A stretch of DNA of 64,000 bases from positions 262,674,530 to 262,738,529 of the forward strand of contig CAKMRJ010005634.1 in assembly GCA_928212115.1 (NCBI GenBank), read 5' to 3'. Below are positions 22,020-32,884 of the stretch, piece by piece. A program made the translations under genes and the position numbers. How positions within the stretch are numbered: position 1 is the first letter of the stretch; every line of letters starts with the position of its first letter. This DNA comes from Lactuca virosa. Taxonomy: Eukaryota > Streptophyta > Magnoliopsida > Asterales > Asteraceae. Below the pieces are notes generated by a model. That model searched no databases. It saw only the letters and a list, made by a program, of their open reading frames with translations, and was not told where the DNA came from.

Positions 22020-23471
22020 TTGTGAGTTTGATCAGAGATGCCCAGGTTGAGGGCATGCGACCGGAGAATTGGAAGCTTGAGAGGATCAAGGGTGAGAATA
22101 CCCGGTTTGTGCAGGATAGTCGGGGATTATTGACCCGATGCGGTCGGGTCTGGGTGCCGATGTCTGGTGGGGTCAGGAAGACGGTCATGGAAAGAGGCTC
22201 ATAAGTCTCATTTTTCTATTCACCTGGGGGCCACCAAGATGTATCGAGACCTGAGTTTGAGTTACTGGTGGCCATGTATGAAGCGAGAAATCGCTTGGTA
22301 TGTCGAGAGGTGCTTGACCTGGAGGATGGTCAAGGCCGAACACCAGAGGCCGCATGGTAAGCTGCAGCCTCTAGAGATTCCCATGTGGAAATGGGAACAG
22401 ATCACGATGGATTTCATTACCAAGTTGCCGAGGATGGCGAAGGGATTTGATGCTATATGGGTCATCGTGGATCGATTGACCAAGAGTGCCCATTTCTTGG
22501 CAATTCGGGAGAGTTCGTCGGCCGAGAAGTTGGCCGACGTGTACATTCGCGAGATCGTGTCTCGCCATGGGGTTCCCGTTTCCATTGTCTCCGATCGGGA
22601 TGTCAGGTTTTCCTCCCTTTTCTGGCAGAAGTTCCACGAGGAGCTGGGCACGCGGTTGCACTTCAGCACAACATTCCATCCGCAGACTAACGGTCAGAGC
22701 GAGCAGACCATTCAGACCCTCGAGGACATGTTGAGGGTGTGTGTCATTGACTTTGGTGGGAGCTGGGATTCCCACCTACCGCTTGCAGAGTTCGCCTACA
22801 ACAACAGCTATCATTCCAGCATTGGTGCCCTACCTTTCCAGCTGTTGTATGCACGGAGATGTCGCACCCCAGTTTGTTAGGGGGAAGAGGGACACAGGGT
22901 GATGGGGCGGACGGAAGTAGTCTGGCAGACTATTGAGAAGATTCAGCAGATAAGGCAGCGATTGCAGACCGCTCAGCGTCGGTAAAAGAGTTATGCCGAC
23001 ATGCGTCGATCTGAGTTAGAATTTCAGGTGGGTGATATGGTTCTCCTGAAGGTCTCACCCTGGAAGGGTGTGATCCGCTTCAGGAAGAGGGGGAAATTGG
23101 GTCCCCATTACATTGGGCCGTTCAGGATCATTGCCAGGGTTGGCAAGGTGGCTTACATGCTAGAGCTACCGGAGGAGCTTAGTCGGATCCACAGCACTTT
23201 CCATGTTTCGCAGTTGCGAAAATGCATTATGGATCAGTAGGCGGTAGTATCGTTGGATGATATTCAAGTCGATGAGCGCCTGAATTATGTGGAGAGGCTG
23301 GTGGCCATTCTGGAGAGGAAGAGGAAGGTTCTACGGAAGAAGGAGATACATTTGGTAAAGGTACAGTGGGAGCATCGGAGAGGATCTAAGTGGACTTGGG
23401 AGCCAGAGGCAGAGATGCGGGAGCACTATCCGGAGCATTTCGCCGCTGCAGACTTCGAGGACGAAGTCTAG
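22020..23471 (+). pseudogene. Integrase of element A with chromodomain-like tail, stops
   Basis: The zinc region reads HKSHFSIHLGATKMYRDL...CLTWRMVK, where the second Cys of the CXXC pair is Arg or Trp, so HHCC is degraded. Catalytic core motifs ITMDFITKLP, SDRDVRF and HPQTNGQSEQTIQ are present (DDE). Stops occur at 22878-22880 (TGG to TAG), 22984-22986 and 23238-23240. The GPY/F module (LGPHYIGPFRIIARVG) and terminal chromodomain-like LVKVQWEHRRGSKWTWEPE complete the protein, which ends at 23469-23471, just before the polypurine tract. Confidence 0.88.
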
Positions 23472-23475
23472 TTCA

Positions 23476-23488
23476 ACTGGGGGAGAAT
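23476..23488 (+). promoter_or_regulatory. Polypurine tract of element A
   Basis: ACTGGGGGAGAAT immediately precedes the TG of the 3' LTR. Confidence 0.8.
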
Positions 23489-25476
23489 TGTAACGCCCCG
23501 ATTCTCAGGTATTGAATTAATATAAGAATTTTTCTTGTTTTCAAGGTCTACTCGACGAGTTGGTTTCCCTACTCGTCGAGTAGCAGTGGGGATGTTCGCG
23601 TGTTTTAGTGACCTACTCGCCGAGTCCAATAAGGGACTCGACGAGTAGGAGCTGGCAGATGAAACCCTAAATTTCGGGGTTTTGCACCCTATTTAAGGAT
23701 CACTTATCCCCCCCTTAGCCTCTCTTACTGCTCCCCACGAATCTAGAAACCCTAATCCGTGTTGTTCTCTATATTGGTGTGCTTCTTAGCTTGGAAGAGG
23801 GATTTTGGTGAGGAAAGGTTTGAAGACCAAGAAGCTTTGAGCAAGGAACAGCTGGAGATCTGAAGTCCACCTCAGTTTATCACCATTTGGAGGTATCAAG
23901 TCATCACCTTGAGCTTCTTCTAGTTAAACCCCTTTCTATATTGAGTTTTGGGACCATTTTGGGCATTTGGTGTTGCATTTCGAGTGATGAACCAAGATCT
24001 GAAGTTGCAACTTCAGATCTAGGCTCATCTTGGCCCTTATCATCATAAAGTCTCAGTCTTTAGCATGTTGGTGGAGCTCTTTTGCCTAGAACCCCTTCTT
24101 TAGCTTGTTTTAGGTCATTATCACCTTGCATGCACGTAAAGTTTGCAACTTTGCGTGATAAACATGCCTTGGGAAGCTAGATCTATAATATGGAGCCTTA
24201 GCATGGCTTAAAAAGCGTCTGTATGGATGAAGGATTGAAGGGACTCGGCGAGTCGCAAGGTCGACTCGACGAGTCATATGAAGATAGTCATGAACTCGTC
24301 GAGTTATTGAACAACTCGGCGAGTCCGATGAAGATTGCCTTGGGCTCGGCGAGTCAGTCGAATGATTCGGCGAGTCGGCTAGGGTTTTTCCCAATCTTTG
24401 GACACGTATGAACTCGGTGAGTTAAAGGGAAACTCGACGAGTCAACCAAGGATTTCACGACTTCTCGAGTTCAGGAAGGACTCGATGAGTCGGTGAACTA
24501 CACTCGACGAGTCGAGTCAACATGGACTGTTGACTTTGACTGTGGACTTTGACTTTGACCAAGAGTTGACCAGTTAACTTCTGAGGGTATTTTGGTGATT
24601 TGGAAATTTATGAAAAAGGATTTTATGGTAAATATAGGTGGTGGAGTTCGTGTTGGTGATCCTGGAGTTGAGCTTTCTAGTTTCAGACGACAGTTGCGAG
24701 GTGAGTTATCCTCACTATACTCAAGGGTCTAAGGCACCAAGGCCGGCCCTTTGGATTGTTATATGGTTATGTTATGCGAGTATGATCTGTTAGATTGGTA
24801 TCCTAGAGGGTAGGATAACATTATATGATATGTGGTATGATCTGTTAGATCGGCATCCTAGTAGATGGGATGGTGTTATGTGCTATGTGGTATGATTCGT
24901 TAGATCAAGTATTGTCTATATACTGTTATGTGATTATTTGTTATATGTGCACATGTTGTTTGGCGGTTGAGGCTTATCTGCTTTGTGCGAAAGCCAACAG
25001 ACCTGGGCATTCCAACCTGTTGGTTGTGGCCCGTGAGTATTCCATCCCGAGGATGATAGGACTCATAGTATGTGGGCATTCCAACCTGTTGGTTGTGGGC
25101 CTGGGGTATTCCAACCTGATGTTTGATCGGACCCGTAGTGTGTTGGCATTCCAACCTGTTGGTTGAGGGCCTGGAGTATTCCAACCCGATGGTTGATTGG
25201 ACCCATAGTATGCTGTTATGATTATATGTGTATTGTTGCGGGTATGGGTATTTTGGGGAACTCACTAAGCTCTCGGGCTTACAGTTTCAGTTTATTGTTT
25301 CAGGTATATCAGGGGATCACGGCAAGGCGAAGGCGTGATCGTATAGCTCCTCATGTCTTGGTTATGTTTCTGGTAAAACTCTGATATTATACATTTTGTA
25401 AACAAAGTTGTAATGATTTTAATGGTTTGAAATATTTTTAAAAGTTTAAATTGGCTTTAATTTTCTGGGTGTTACA
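23489..25476 (+). repeat. 3' LTR of element A
   Basis: 1988 bp, TGTAACGCCCCG...GGTGTTACA, partner of the split 5' LTR. It contains the uninterrupted version of the sequence broken by element B, the palindrome cluster (about 24240-24520), one copy of the 38-bp unit, the minisatellite, and the donor/acceptor pair 24701-25303. Confidence 0.93.
25004..25215. repeat. ATTCCAACCTG minisatellite in 3' LTR of A
   Basis: Same array type as 17640-17850, with four to five units. Confidence 0.85.
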
Positions 25477-25481
25477 AGTAC

Positions 25482-26222
25482 CGGGTTTATGAGAGGGACG
25501 CAATAAAAAGTGTCGTGTATAATGATAACTACCATGTCTGCTGAGCTACAAAAGTCCTATGAGGACTTCTGGCCCTATGAAATGCACCAAGATTTGATGG
25601 AAAGGTACCATCAATCTGCTCGGCAGGAGAGGTATGAGATTATAGCCTCCATGATCACCACTAAAATGAAGGATGGAGAGTCCATCACGGGCCACTTGCA
25701 GAAAATGCAAAGATATGTGGACCGTTTGCTAAAATTAAACGTCAACTTTGATGAAGAATTAGCTATTGATATTATTCTTCGTTCCCTATCTCCTTGTTAT
25801 GATCAGTTTCGTATGACCTATCATATATGAACAAAGAGGGGGTCACTCTTAGCAAGCTTCAGGGACTCCTCAGAACTGCTGAAATCAACATAAAAGGCAA
25901 ATCTATTGCTACTACTCCTACTCCTACTGCTACTGCCCATGTCCTGGCAATTGGACATGGTAAGGGTAAAAAGAGGAAGGCTCCTTCCAAGGGAAAATCC
26001 TGGGATGGATCTTCTTCTAGCGGAACCAAATTTGGTTCAGTTGTGCCCTCTACCAATCCAAAGGAAGCAGAGTGCTTCCATTGCAATGAAAAGGGGCACT
26101 GGAAGCGAAGCTGCCCAAAGTACTTGCAGGATATTAAGGATGGGAAAATCAAGCCCTCCGTTGCAGGTATTTACACTATTCAATCTAATAACTCATCACA
26201 TGCTAATTCTTGGGTCCCTTGA
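25482..26222 (+). pseudogene. gag: Copia gag of element C, 3' fragment with zinc knuckle
   Basis: Continues the split gag (EEY then RVYERDAIK). A 1-nt frameshift near 25500 leads into the frame containing MSAELQKSYEDFWPYEMHQDL, QERYEIIASMITTKMKDGESI and LKLNVNFDEELAIDIILRSL, the typical Copia gag capsid. A stop at 25828-25830 and a shift to an overlapping frame follow (TLSKLQGLLRTAEINIKG). The zinc knuckle is CFHCNEKGHWKRSC, a complete CCHC. The frame stops at 26220-26222, just before the protease site in another frame. Confidence 0.85.
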
Positions 26223-27480
26223 TACAGGTTGTGGTATTCACATTTGTTCTGATTTGCAGGGACTAAAAACAAGTAGGGATGTGGAGCACGGGAAGATAAA
26301 CTTAATCATGGGAAATAGGAAAGTGTCGCCTGTGACCAAGATTGGAGTTTATTCTTTATTGCTTAGTAATGATTTAATTTTAGATTTGAATAATTGTTGT
26401 TTCTTCGCCGATATGGCCAGAAATATTATTTCCTTTCACAGTTTGAATAAACAATGTTTTACCTTTGCTTTTAATAATAATAATGGTGGTATGTATGCTT
26501 ATTATAATGGTGTCTTTTATTTGGAAGCTTTACCTTGCAATGGTGTGTATGAAATTGTAAATGTTGTAGATAACCTAGGAAATAATGTGTTACACATTGA
26601 TTCATCCAACGATTTGGATAAAGCATGCTTATGGCATTGTCGTCTTGGACATGTCAACAAGAAGCGCATAGGCCAACTCCAAAAGGCTGGAGTCTTGGAA
26701 TCATTCGACTTGAAATTGGATGATACTTGCGAATCTTGTTTACTTGGAAAGATGACTAAGTCACCCTTTTCTGGTACTTGTGAAAGGGGTGAGGGTTTGT
26801 TGGATCTCATACACACTGATATGTGTGGGCCCTTCAGATCTGTCACAAGAGATGCTAGCCGCTTCTATGTGACGTTTACTGATGATTATAGTAGGTATGG
26901 CTATATCTACTTAATCAAGTATAAGTCAAAAAACCTTTGAAAAGTTCAAAGAGTTGAAGGCGGAAATGGAGAATCAGTTGGGAAGGAAGATAAAGGTAAT
27001 TTGATCTGATCGAGGAGGAGAGTATCTTAGTATCGAGTTCCACGACTATCTTAAGGGATGTGGAATTGTTTCACAATTGACACCTCCTAGGACACCACAA
27101 CTGAATGGTTTGGCTGAGAGGCGCAATCGAACCTTGTTGGACATGGTTCGTTCTATGATTAGTCGAGCTTCGTTACCAATCTCATTTTGGGGGTATGCCT
27201 TAGAGACTGTCGCCCATATTCTTAATCTGGTCCCTACCAAAAAGGCTGCCAAAACACATCACGAGATGTGGACTGGGAAGGTTCCCACTTTAGACCACAT
27301 CTAAGTTTGGGGTTGCGAGGCTTTTGTGAGGTGCAAGACTCACGACAAGCTCGAACCTCAGAGTGAGCGATGTATTTTCATCGGCTACCCACAGAAATCC
27401 TTTGGATATCTCTTCTATCGACCAAGTCACAATGTTGTCTTCGTCGCGAGAAGAGGGGTATTTCGTGAGAGAGAGATTCT
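26223..27480 (+). pseudogene. Copia protease and integrase of element C
   Basis: The protease site LDTGCGIHIC keeps the DTG triad. The GAG-pre-integrase region LWHCRLGHVNKKRIGQL...CESCLLGK supplies HHCC. Integrase core motifs are LIHTDMCGPF, FTDDYSRYGYIYL, an in-frame TGA followed by SDRGGEYLS, and LTPPRTPQLNGLAERRNRTLLDM (DDE). Another stop occurs at 27302-27304 (before VWGCEAFVR), and a frameshift near 26935. The carboxy end CIFIGYPQKSFGYLFYRP is present, after which about 100 residues expected before RT are missing. Confidence 0.85.
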
Positions 27481-28878
27481 ATCCATGTATGACAATCAAG
27501 TTTGGAACTTGGTTGACAATAAACCAGGTCGAAAGACAGTCGGATTCAAATGGATCTTCAAGAAGAAGACTGACATGGATGGAAAAGTACACACATATAA
27601 GGCGTGACTGGTTACAAATGGTTTTACTCAAACTCAGGGAGTTGACTAGGATGAGACCTTCTCACCAGTAGCGAAGATTAAATCTATAAGGGTTATGTTG
27701 GCCATAGCTGCATTTCATGATCCATATATGTGGGTAAGCTTGAGAGATATGGATTGAAACAAGCATCTCGCAGTTGGAATCTTTGTTTCGATGAGAAAGT
27801 CAAAGAGTTTGGATTTTTAAGAAGCGAGGATGAGTCATGTGTGTATGTCAAGGCTAGTGGGAGCATAGTTAGCTTTCTTGTGTTGTATGTGGATGACATA
27901 CTACTCATAGGAAATGACATCCCGACATTGCAGGAAGTTAAGTCATGGCTTGGGAAGTGTTTTTCTATGAAGGACCTTGGAGAAGCTACCTATATCCTAG
28001 GGATAAGGGTTTTGAGAGACGGGAGTAAGAGACTAATAGGACTTAGTCAAAGTACCTACTTGGACAAGGTGTTGAAGCGTTTCAGCATGGAGAACTCCAA
28101 GAAAGGTGACTTGCCTATCCAGAGCAATACCAAACTAAGTAAGACTCGGAGTCCGAGTACAGAAGCTGAGATAGCAGAGATGAGCCGGATACCATATGCT
28201 TCCGCAGTAGGCTCAATCATGTATGATATGACTTGTACTCGCCCCGTTGTGGCCTTTGCTTTGAGCATGGTCAGTAGATATCAAGGGAATCCTGGTAGAG
28301 CTCATTGGACAGCAGTTAAGAACATTCTTAAGTACCTGCGGCGGACTAAGGATTGGATCCTTACCCTTGGTGGGAGTGATGACTTGAGAATATTAGGGTA
28401 TTGTGACGTCGGGTTTCAGACTGACAGAGACAATATGCGTTCTCAGTCGGGCTAGGTGTTTACTCTAAATGGAGGAGCAGTAACATGGAAAAGTTCCAAG
28501 CAGGAGACTATGGCTGATTCAACGTGCGAATCAGAGTACATTGCAGCAAGCGAGGCATCGAAAGAGGCGATATGGTTGAAGAACTTCATCGGAGGCCTTG
28601 GAGTTATGCCATCCATAAAGGAGCCCATAGAAGTCTTCTGCGATAATGAAGGGGCGGTTGCCTTAACTAAGGAACCGAGAGATCATGGTAGATCAAGGCA
28701 TATCGACAGAAAGTACCACTTCATAAGACATCAGGTAGAAGAAGGACACCTCGTGGTGAAGTGGATATCGTCACAAGACAACCCAGCAGATCCCCTTACA
28801 AAGGGACTGAATAGGGTTAAGCACTTGCAGCATACAAGAGGCATTGGGCTAAAAGACGATATTAGTTTTAGTAATTAG
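27481..28878 (+). pseudogene. Copia reverse transcriptase and RNase H of element C, internally deleted
   Basis: RT begins at MYDNQVWNLV and reads GFKWIFKKKTDMDGKVHTYKA, stop, then FSPVAKIKSIRVMLAIAAFHD. At about 27725 the sequence jumps to KLERYGLKQASRSWN: the motif-A region (QMDVKTAFLNG in relatives), including its catalytic Asp, is absent. The later motif VLYVDDILLIGND is intact. RNase H includes WKSSKQETMADSTCESEYIA, VFCDNEGAVAL and HIDRKYHFIR; one stop lies at 28453-28455. Together these changes rule out activity. Confidence 0.87.
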
Positions 28879-29740
28879 ATAAATTAGAAACTTGTAATAG
28901 CTAAATTGTAATTGACATTTTGATGATTTAATAAAAGGAGTTTTTATTTATAAGTAAAGTAACTGTCTTGTGTCAATTATTTACTATTGTTTCATTTTGC
29001 ATGTTTTGACTTCCTGAATAATATAATTATTCAAACTATCCACAGTCAATCATACATTGGAAGTAGGTATGAGGCTAGACTGTCATGAGATTGTTGTAGA
29101 TGTCTAAGGAGTTAGAAATGCCAAGATTCTACTGCACCATTCATGAGTGCTTGTGAAATAAGAATTTGAGCATTGGATCAACCCGCACTCATCAGAATCA
29201 CTTCATGGAATTTATCACGAGTGATTGTGAGATGATAATATCATATAATCTTCAAACCAAGATATATGAGCTGTTGACTACGAATTGGTTGTGCATTGAT
29301 GATGCGTAAACGCATCAGTAACTTGATGTCATAAAACGTATCGTTGTGCATGATTTAACGAGTACTTAGTACAAGCATATAGAGTCGAAGTTTATATGTT
29401 CCTTTTATCCTAAGAAGGATCAAAAGCGATATCGGGGCCCCTCGATGATTTGTTTTGACCTATGTACCGGGCCCGGTCAGAACGAAATTAATGTGTTTAA
29501 TTATGTTCTATGTCAAACTAATCGGAAATCAGGAAACTAATTGCAGAACAATAAGTATGCCTATGTTCCATGTATTTGTCCGCTGATATCTTGTAGAACA
29601 GAGGAGTATATGATCACTTATCTAAGGACAGTCACTGACTGGGTCAGAGTTCAATAGCGGCTTTTGGAAGCTACGATTGCTAATCGGATCTTGAAGTTAC
29701 ATTGACAGTTATAGTTATTAGACTTATCCAAGTGGGAGAC
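28879..29740 (+). other. 3' untranslated region of element C with polypurine tract
   Basis: No coding potential. It ends in AAGTGGGAGAC (polypurine tract 29730-29740) directly before the LTR. The sequence is related to the reverse complement of 61275-62150 in element F, for example the matching TTAGACTTATCCAAGTGGGA block. Confidence 0.75.
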
Positions 29741-30492
29741 TGTTGGATTTGGTGTCTAAGCCCATAACTATATCTAGTATGTACTTGACCTGATTGTAGC
29801 ATGGTCTTTTTGGGTTGCCTTCACCAGTGCAATTTGATAGGATGGACTTTTGAGAATAAGATTATTGGTGATTTATTAATATATTATAAGCACAATATAT
29901 TAATTGAGAAATCATATTATTTAATTAGTATTGGTCAAGAATTAATTTGGAATTAATTTTGTGATCAAAAGTGACTAATTAAATCTAAGGGGTTGATTAT
30001 GTAAATCATCCATTCTTATAGTGTGGGCCAAAGATCCATTAGGGTGGGCTAAGTGGTTCATGGATAGTCCATGGAGCTTTAACCCATGGAGCCTAAGGTA
30101 TATGGAAGGTCATGGTGCACTAGGGTCTCATGCATGAAACCCTAGCTTTGAGAAACACTATAAGAGAGTCACCTTTGTGACAAAATCGGCTAACCCTGCA
30201 TACAAGAGTGTGTGAACCAATTTTGCAAGCTAACTTATTCTCCAAAGAGCCTCCTTTTCATATTGGTGTTTGTGACACATTAGAGGCACAACATCTGAGG
30301 TGCTCAAGCTTCCAATGTCAAGAACTACACAAGAGGTAAGTTATCTAACTAGTTATTACTTTGAATTGTATGCTAGTTAATTTATATGCTTTGGAAATTT
30401 GAAAATGCATGTATAATTAGAGAAAACATAGTTCCAAAGCATCTAGGGTTGCATGTGCACCATAGGAGTGTTATAGTGCTTAAAACCCAACA
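29741..30492 (+). repeat. 3' LTR of element C
   Basis: 752 bp from TGTTGGAT to CCCAACA, with TATA-like CTATAAGA near 30158. It is homologous in reverse complement to the LTR at 60513-61274. Confidence 0.85.
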
Positions 30493-32191
30493 ATACTAAC
30501 TTGTGTTTGAATGCAAACCTCGTTATGAATCAGTTTGGTGTATACTTGATATAACTTGTTTCATTTATATTTCCTTTACATTTCAGCACTTTATATTTCC
30601 ACAACTAACTATCTAACAAATCTAACTTATTATTGTTGAGCTTATATGATCCCTTGAGATTAACTAATCCTGCAACTATTATCTTATACTAACGTTTGTT
30701 CAAGTGTTTTTCCTAAGTTTTTCTCTCAACACATAATTTACCTTTATCTAGTATATTATGGGTATTTAACCCGATGCCACTTATAACTAAAGATGCATTT
30801 ATATACATTCATAAGGTTATAAAGCACATACTCATAACCTAGTGAGAGAGATTTATAACTCACCTTGTTAGTTTTTGAAGACTAACTACCCTTGGCTTAA
30901 ACCTTTATTTGATTCATCTTGATCCATTTGCTTTAGGCCTATTCATATAACATATCAACCTCCTTAGAACATGTCTTCACCAATTAAGAGTTTAATAACT
31001 CTCTGTACCAAAAAGATCACTAAGTTAATCATTATTCTAACATCCTATCTTCTACTTGTAAATCTATTTTACCCAATGATCTAAGCATCTCATACTACCT
31101 AATGCATTACATTTTGAACCCCTATTAAATCAATTCATCTTCCTCTCTTATTAGGGTTTGAAACCCTAACTTATACATATATGAATTTCACCTTAGAAAT
31201 CACATATAAAGTTTGTTCAAAGCTTCTAAAAACTCTCAATAACAGACAAATCGAGCTATAAGTCAATTAATTCAAACAATGTAACCAATGAAACAATTTC
31301 ACTATTGAAGCTTAAAGCTTCATTAAAGGAAGAAATTGTTACCTTAAAGGGGGAAAGGATGTTAATACTTTCAATCCTCCATTTCTAGCTCATCTTGTCT
31401 CCTTATTTGGTTCAAAAGATTTCCATTCTCCATCTCTCCTTAGAATTGGTGAAGAGTTGGTCCTAGAATGAACCCTTAGGACCTTTTAATCTGTTAACTA
31501 ATCTACGTACCCATATGGTGGAAACATGCCTACCACACCGTAGTACTCGCTATTAGGTTGTGGTCTCCCTTTGACCGAGTCACGGTGTCTTTCCCTTATA
31601 GCATCCTACATTTCCCAGCATACCATGGGTACCTATATACCACTCTGTGGTGCAAGGTACATTACCCTCGACTTATGACAAAACTTTTATCCAGTTCATC
31701 CATAGAGATTCTTGAGGACATCCTAGATTTCATTTGCAAATTTACAGTTGATGATCAGATCAAAACTCTCAGGAGGAACACCACAGGAGATTTCATAGAA
31801 AGCGATTTTATCATTATTTATTTTTTCTAGATCAACGTTGGTAGGTTTGGATATCGCAGCTTGACCACCTCCAAGTCTGACTTGAGCTCCATCAGTGACA
31901 ATTAATGTGAGGACAGGTACATGTGGTCCTTCTTACATATCTCAATACTTCCTTTTCATGTCTTCTTATATATCTCTCCATTCTTTGAGATCAATGACGA
32001 TATTCACTTGAAACAAGTATCGGAGCTCGATTTTTAGCCTCCAACACTTATAGATACATTTAACGAGTAAAGTTATGTCATTTTCATTAAGTTTTTAAAA
32101 AGATGAGCTAGGTGGTATAGAAGGCCTTTTAAATCAGAGTTTTTCCAAAATATTGTGATAATTTTTTATAAAGTTAAAAAGAAACCACTAT
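30493..32191. other. Degraded LTR-like and unassigned DNA
   Basis: No gene is recognised. At 30855-30868 the minus strand reads AACAAGGTGAGTTATAAAT, similar to the donor-containing LTR segments of the long-LTR Gypsy elements, suggesting that element C landed in an older LTR. The segment from 31500 to 31700 has a weak resemblance to LTR B sequence (CCTACAC..TACTCGCT). The rest is AT-rich with stops in all frames. Confidence 0.35.
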
Positions 32192-32204
32192 GGCTCTGAT
32201 ACCA
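32192..32204 (-). promoter_or_regulatory. Primer-binding-site-like sequence of an unidentified minus-strand element
   Basis: GGCTCTGATACCA is the reverse complement of TGGTATCAGAGCC and is followed by AATTGTTCAG, as at the D primer site/LTR junction. An LTR would therefore start at about 32207 and run right. Confidence 0.6.
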
Positions 32205-32206
32205 AT

Positions 32207-32650
32207 TGTTCAGAGACTAAGTTATGCTTAACAGATTATGATGCAGAATATTAAGTTAATCTCATGGATCTTTGGTTAGGTCAACAATAATAGGATTGTG
32301 GTATATAAAATGGAAACATAACAACAACATAACGGTTAAATATAGGCAAGATAAAATATACTTGTTGAATCGTAACAAGTTTTGCATGCAAACACAAGTT
32401 AGTAAATGATGAACAATAAAGTATAAGAATATAATGAAGATAAGGAGACTTGCATTTCGATATTGTAAGGATTACATGGAATATAAGATCATATACACTT
32501 TTTGATTGATCAACGAGATCATCTATTTATAGTAATAAAATATACAAGACTTTAACTTGAGAAATAAAAGGTGAGAAGGATAGGTGCCCATGCTTGCGAC
32601 GCCTAAACTGATAGAACCAACCAAACACACAATGTCAGATAAAGTTGAAC
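32207..32650 (-). repeat. Putative 5' LTR of an unidentified minus-strand retroelement
   Basis: Begins TGTTCAGAGAC beside the primer-site-like sequence and contains a minus-strand TATA motif CTATAAATAG (near 32520-32531). The outer end is not resolved and no coding remnant to the left is recognised. Confidence 0.35.
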
Positions 32651-32884
32651 ATTTACTAAGTCCTCATTTTAAAAAAAAATACAAACTCCCAACAAGTCTT
32701 TGCTAAGTCCCCTTCATCTCCAGTCTTCATAAACTCTTTCTCATAACAAAGGGAAGAAATTCTTCACATCAGTGAAGCTCTAACTCCTTGCGTCTTCTTA
32801 AAAATTCATTTAGCTATCGAGGGTCTGTTCATGCTTCAACAGTAGCTGAAAAGGTGTTCGAATGACAGATAGGCATAAATATAT

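Larger units (their letters stand above)
3968..25476 (+). mobile_element. Element A: Ty3/Gypsy chromovirus-like (Tekay/Del type), contains nested element B
   Basis: The element begins TGTAACACCCCG and ends GGTGTTACA, with a perfect 5-bp target duplication AGTAC at 3963-3967 and 25477-25481. Its LTRs are about 2.0 kb. The order is 5' LTR, tRNA-iMet primer site (18113-18124), gag, protease, reverse transcriptase, RNase H, integrase, polypurine tract, 3' LTR. Without nested element B it is about 9.4 kb. The long LTRs and the chromodomain-like end of integrase fit the Tekay/Del lineage. Pol has several in-frame stops and gag several frameshifts. Confidence 0.92.
3667..30492 (+). mobile_element. 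Element C: Ty1/Copia retrotransposon, interrupted by elements A and B
   Basis: Gag starts at 3752, stops being readable at 3967 and resumes at 25482 after a 21.5-kb insertion; pol follows to 28878 in Copia order (protease, integrase, reverse transcriptase, RNase H). A polypurine tract (29731-29739) and a 3' LTR (29741-30492) close the element. No 5' LTR or primer site is found upstream: only a TGTTGGAT start at 3667 resembles the 3' LTR start, so the left end is truncated or rearranged and its boundary is uncertain. Pol has stops and deletions, so the copy is defective. Confidence 0.8.

Noticed and set aside
31558..31830. 90-codon plus frame
   Set aside because: No recognisable domain; lies in degraded repeat DNA and has no support from codon pattern.
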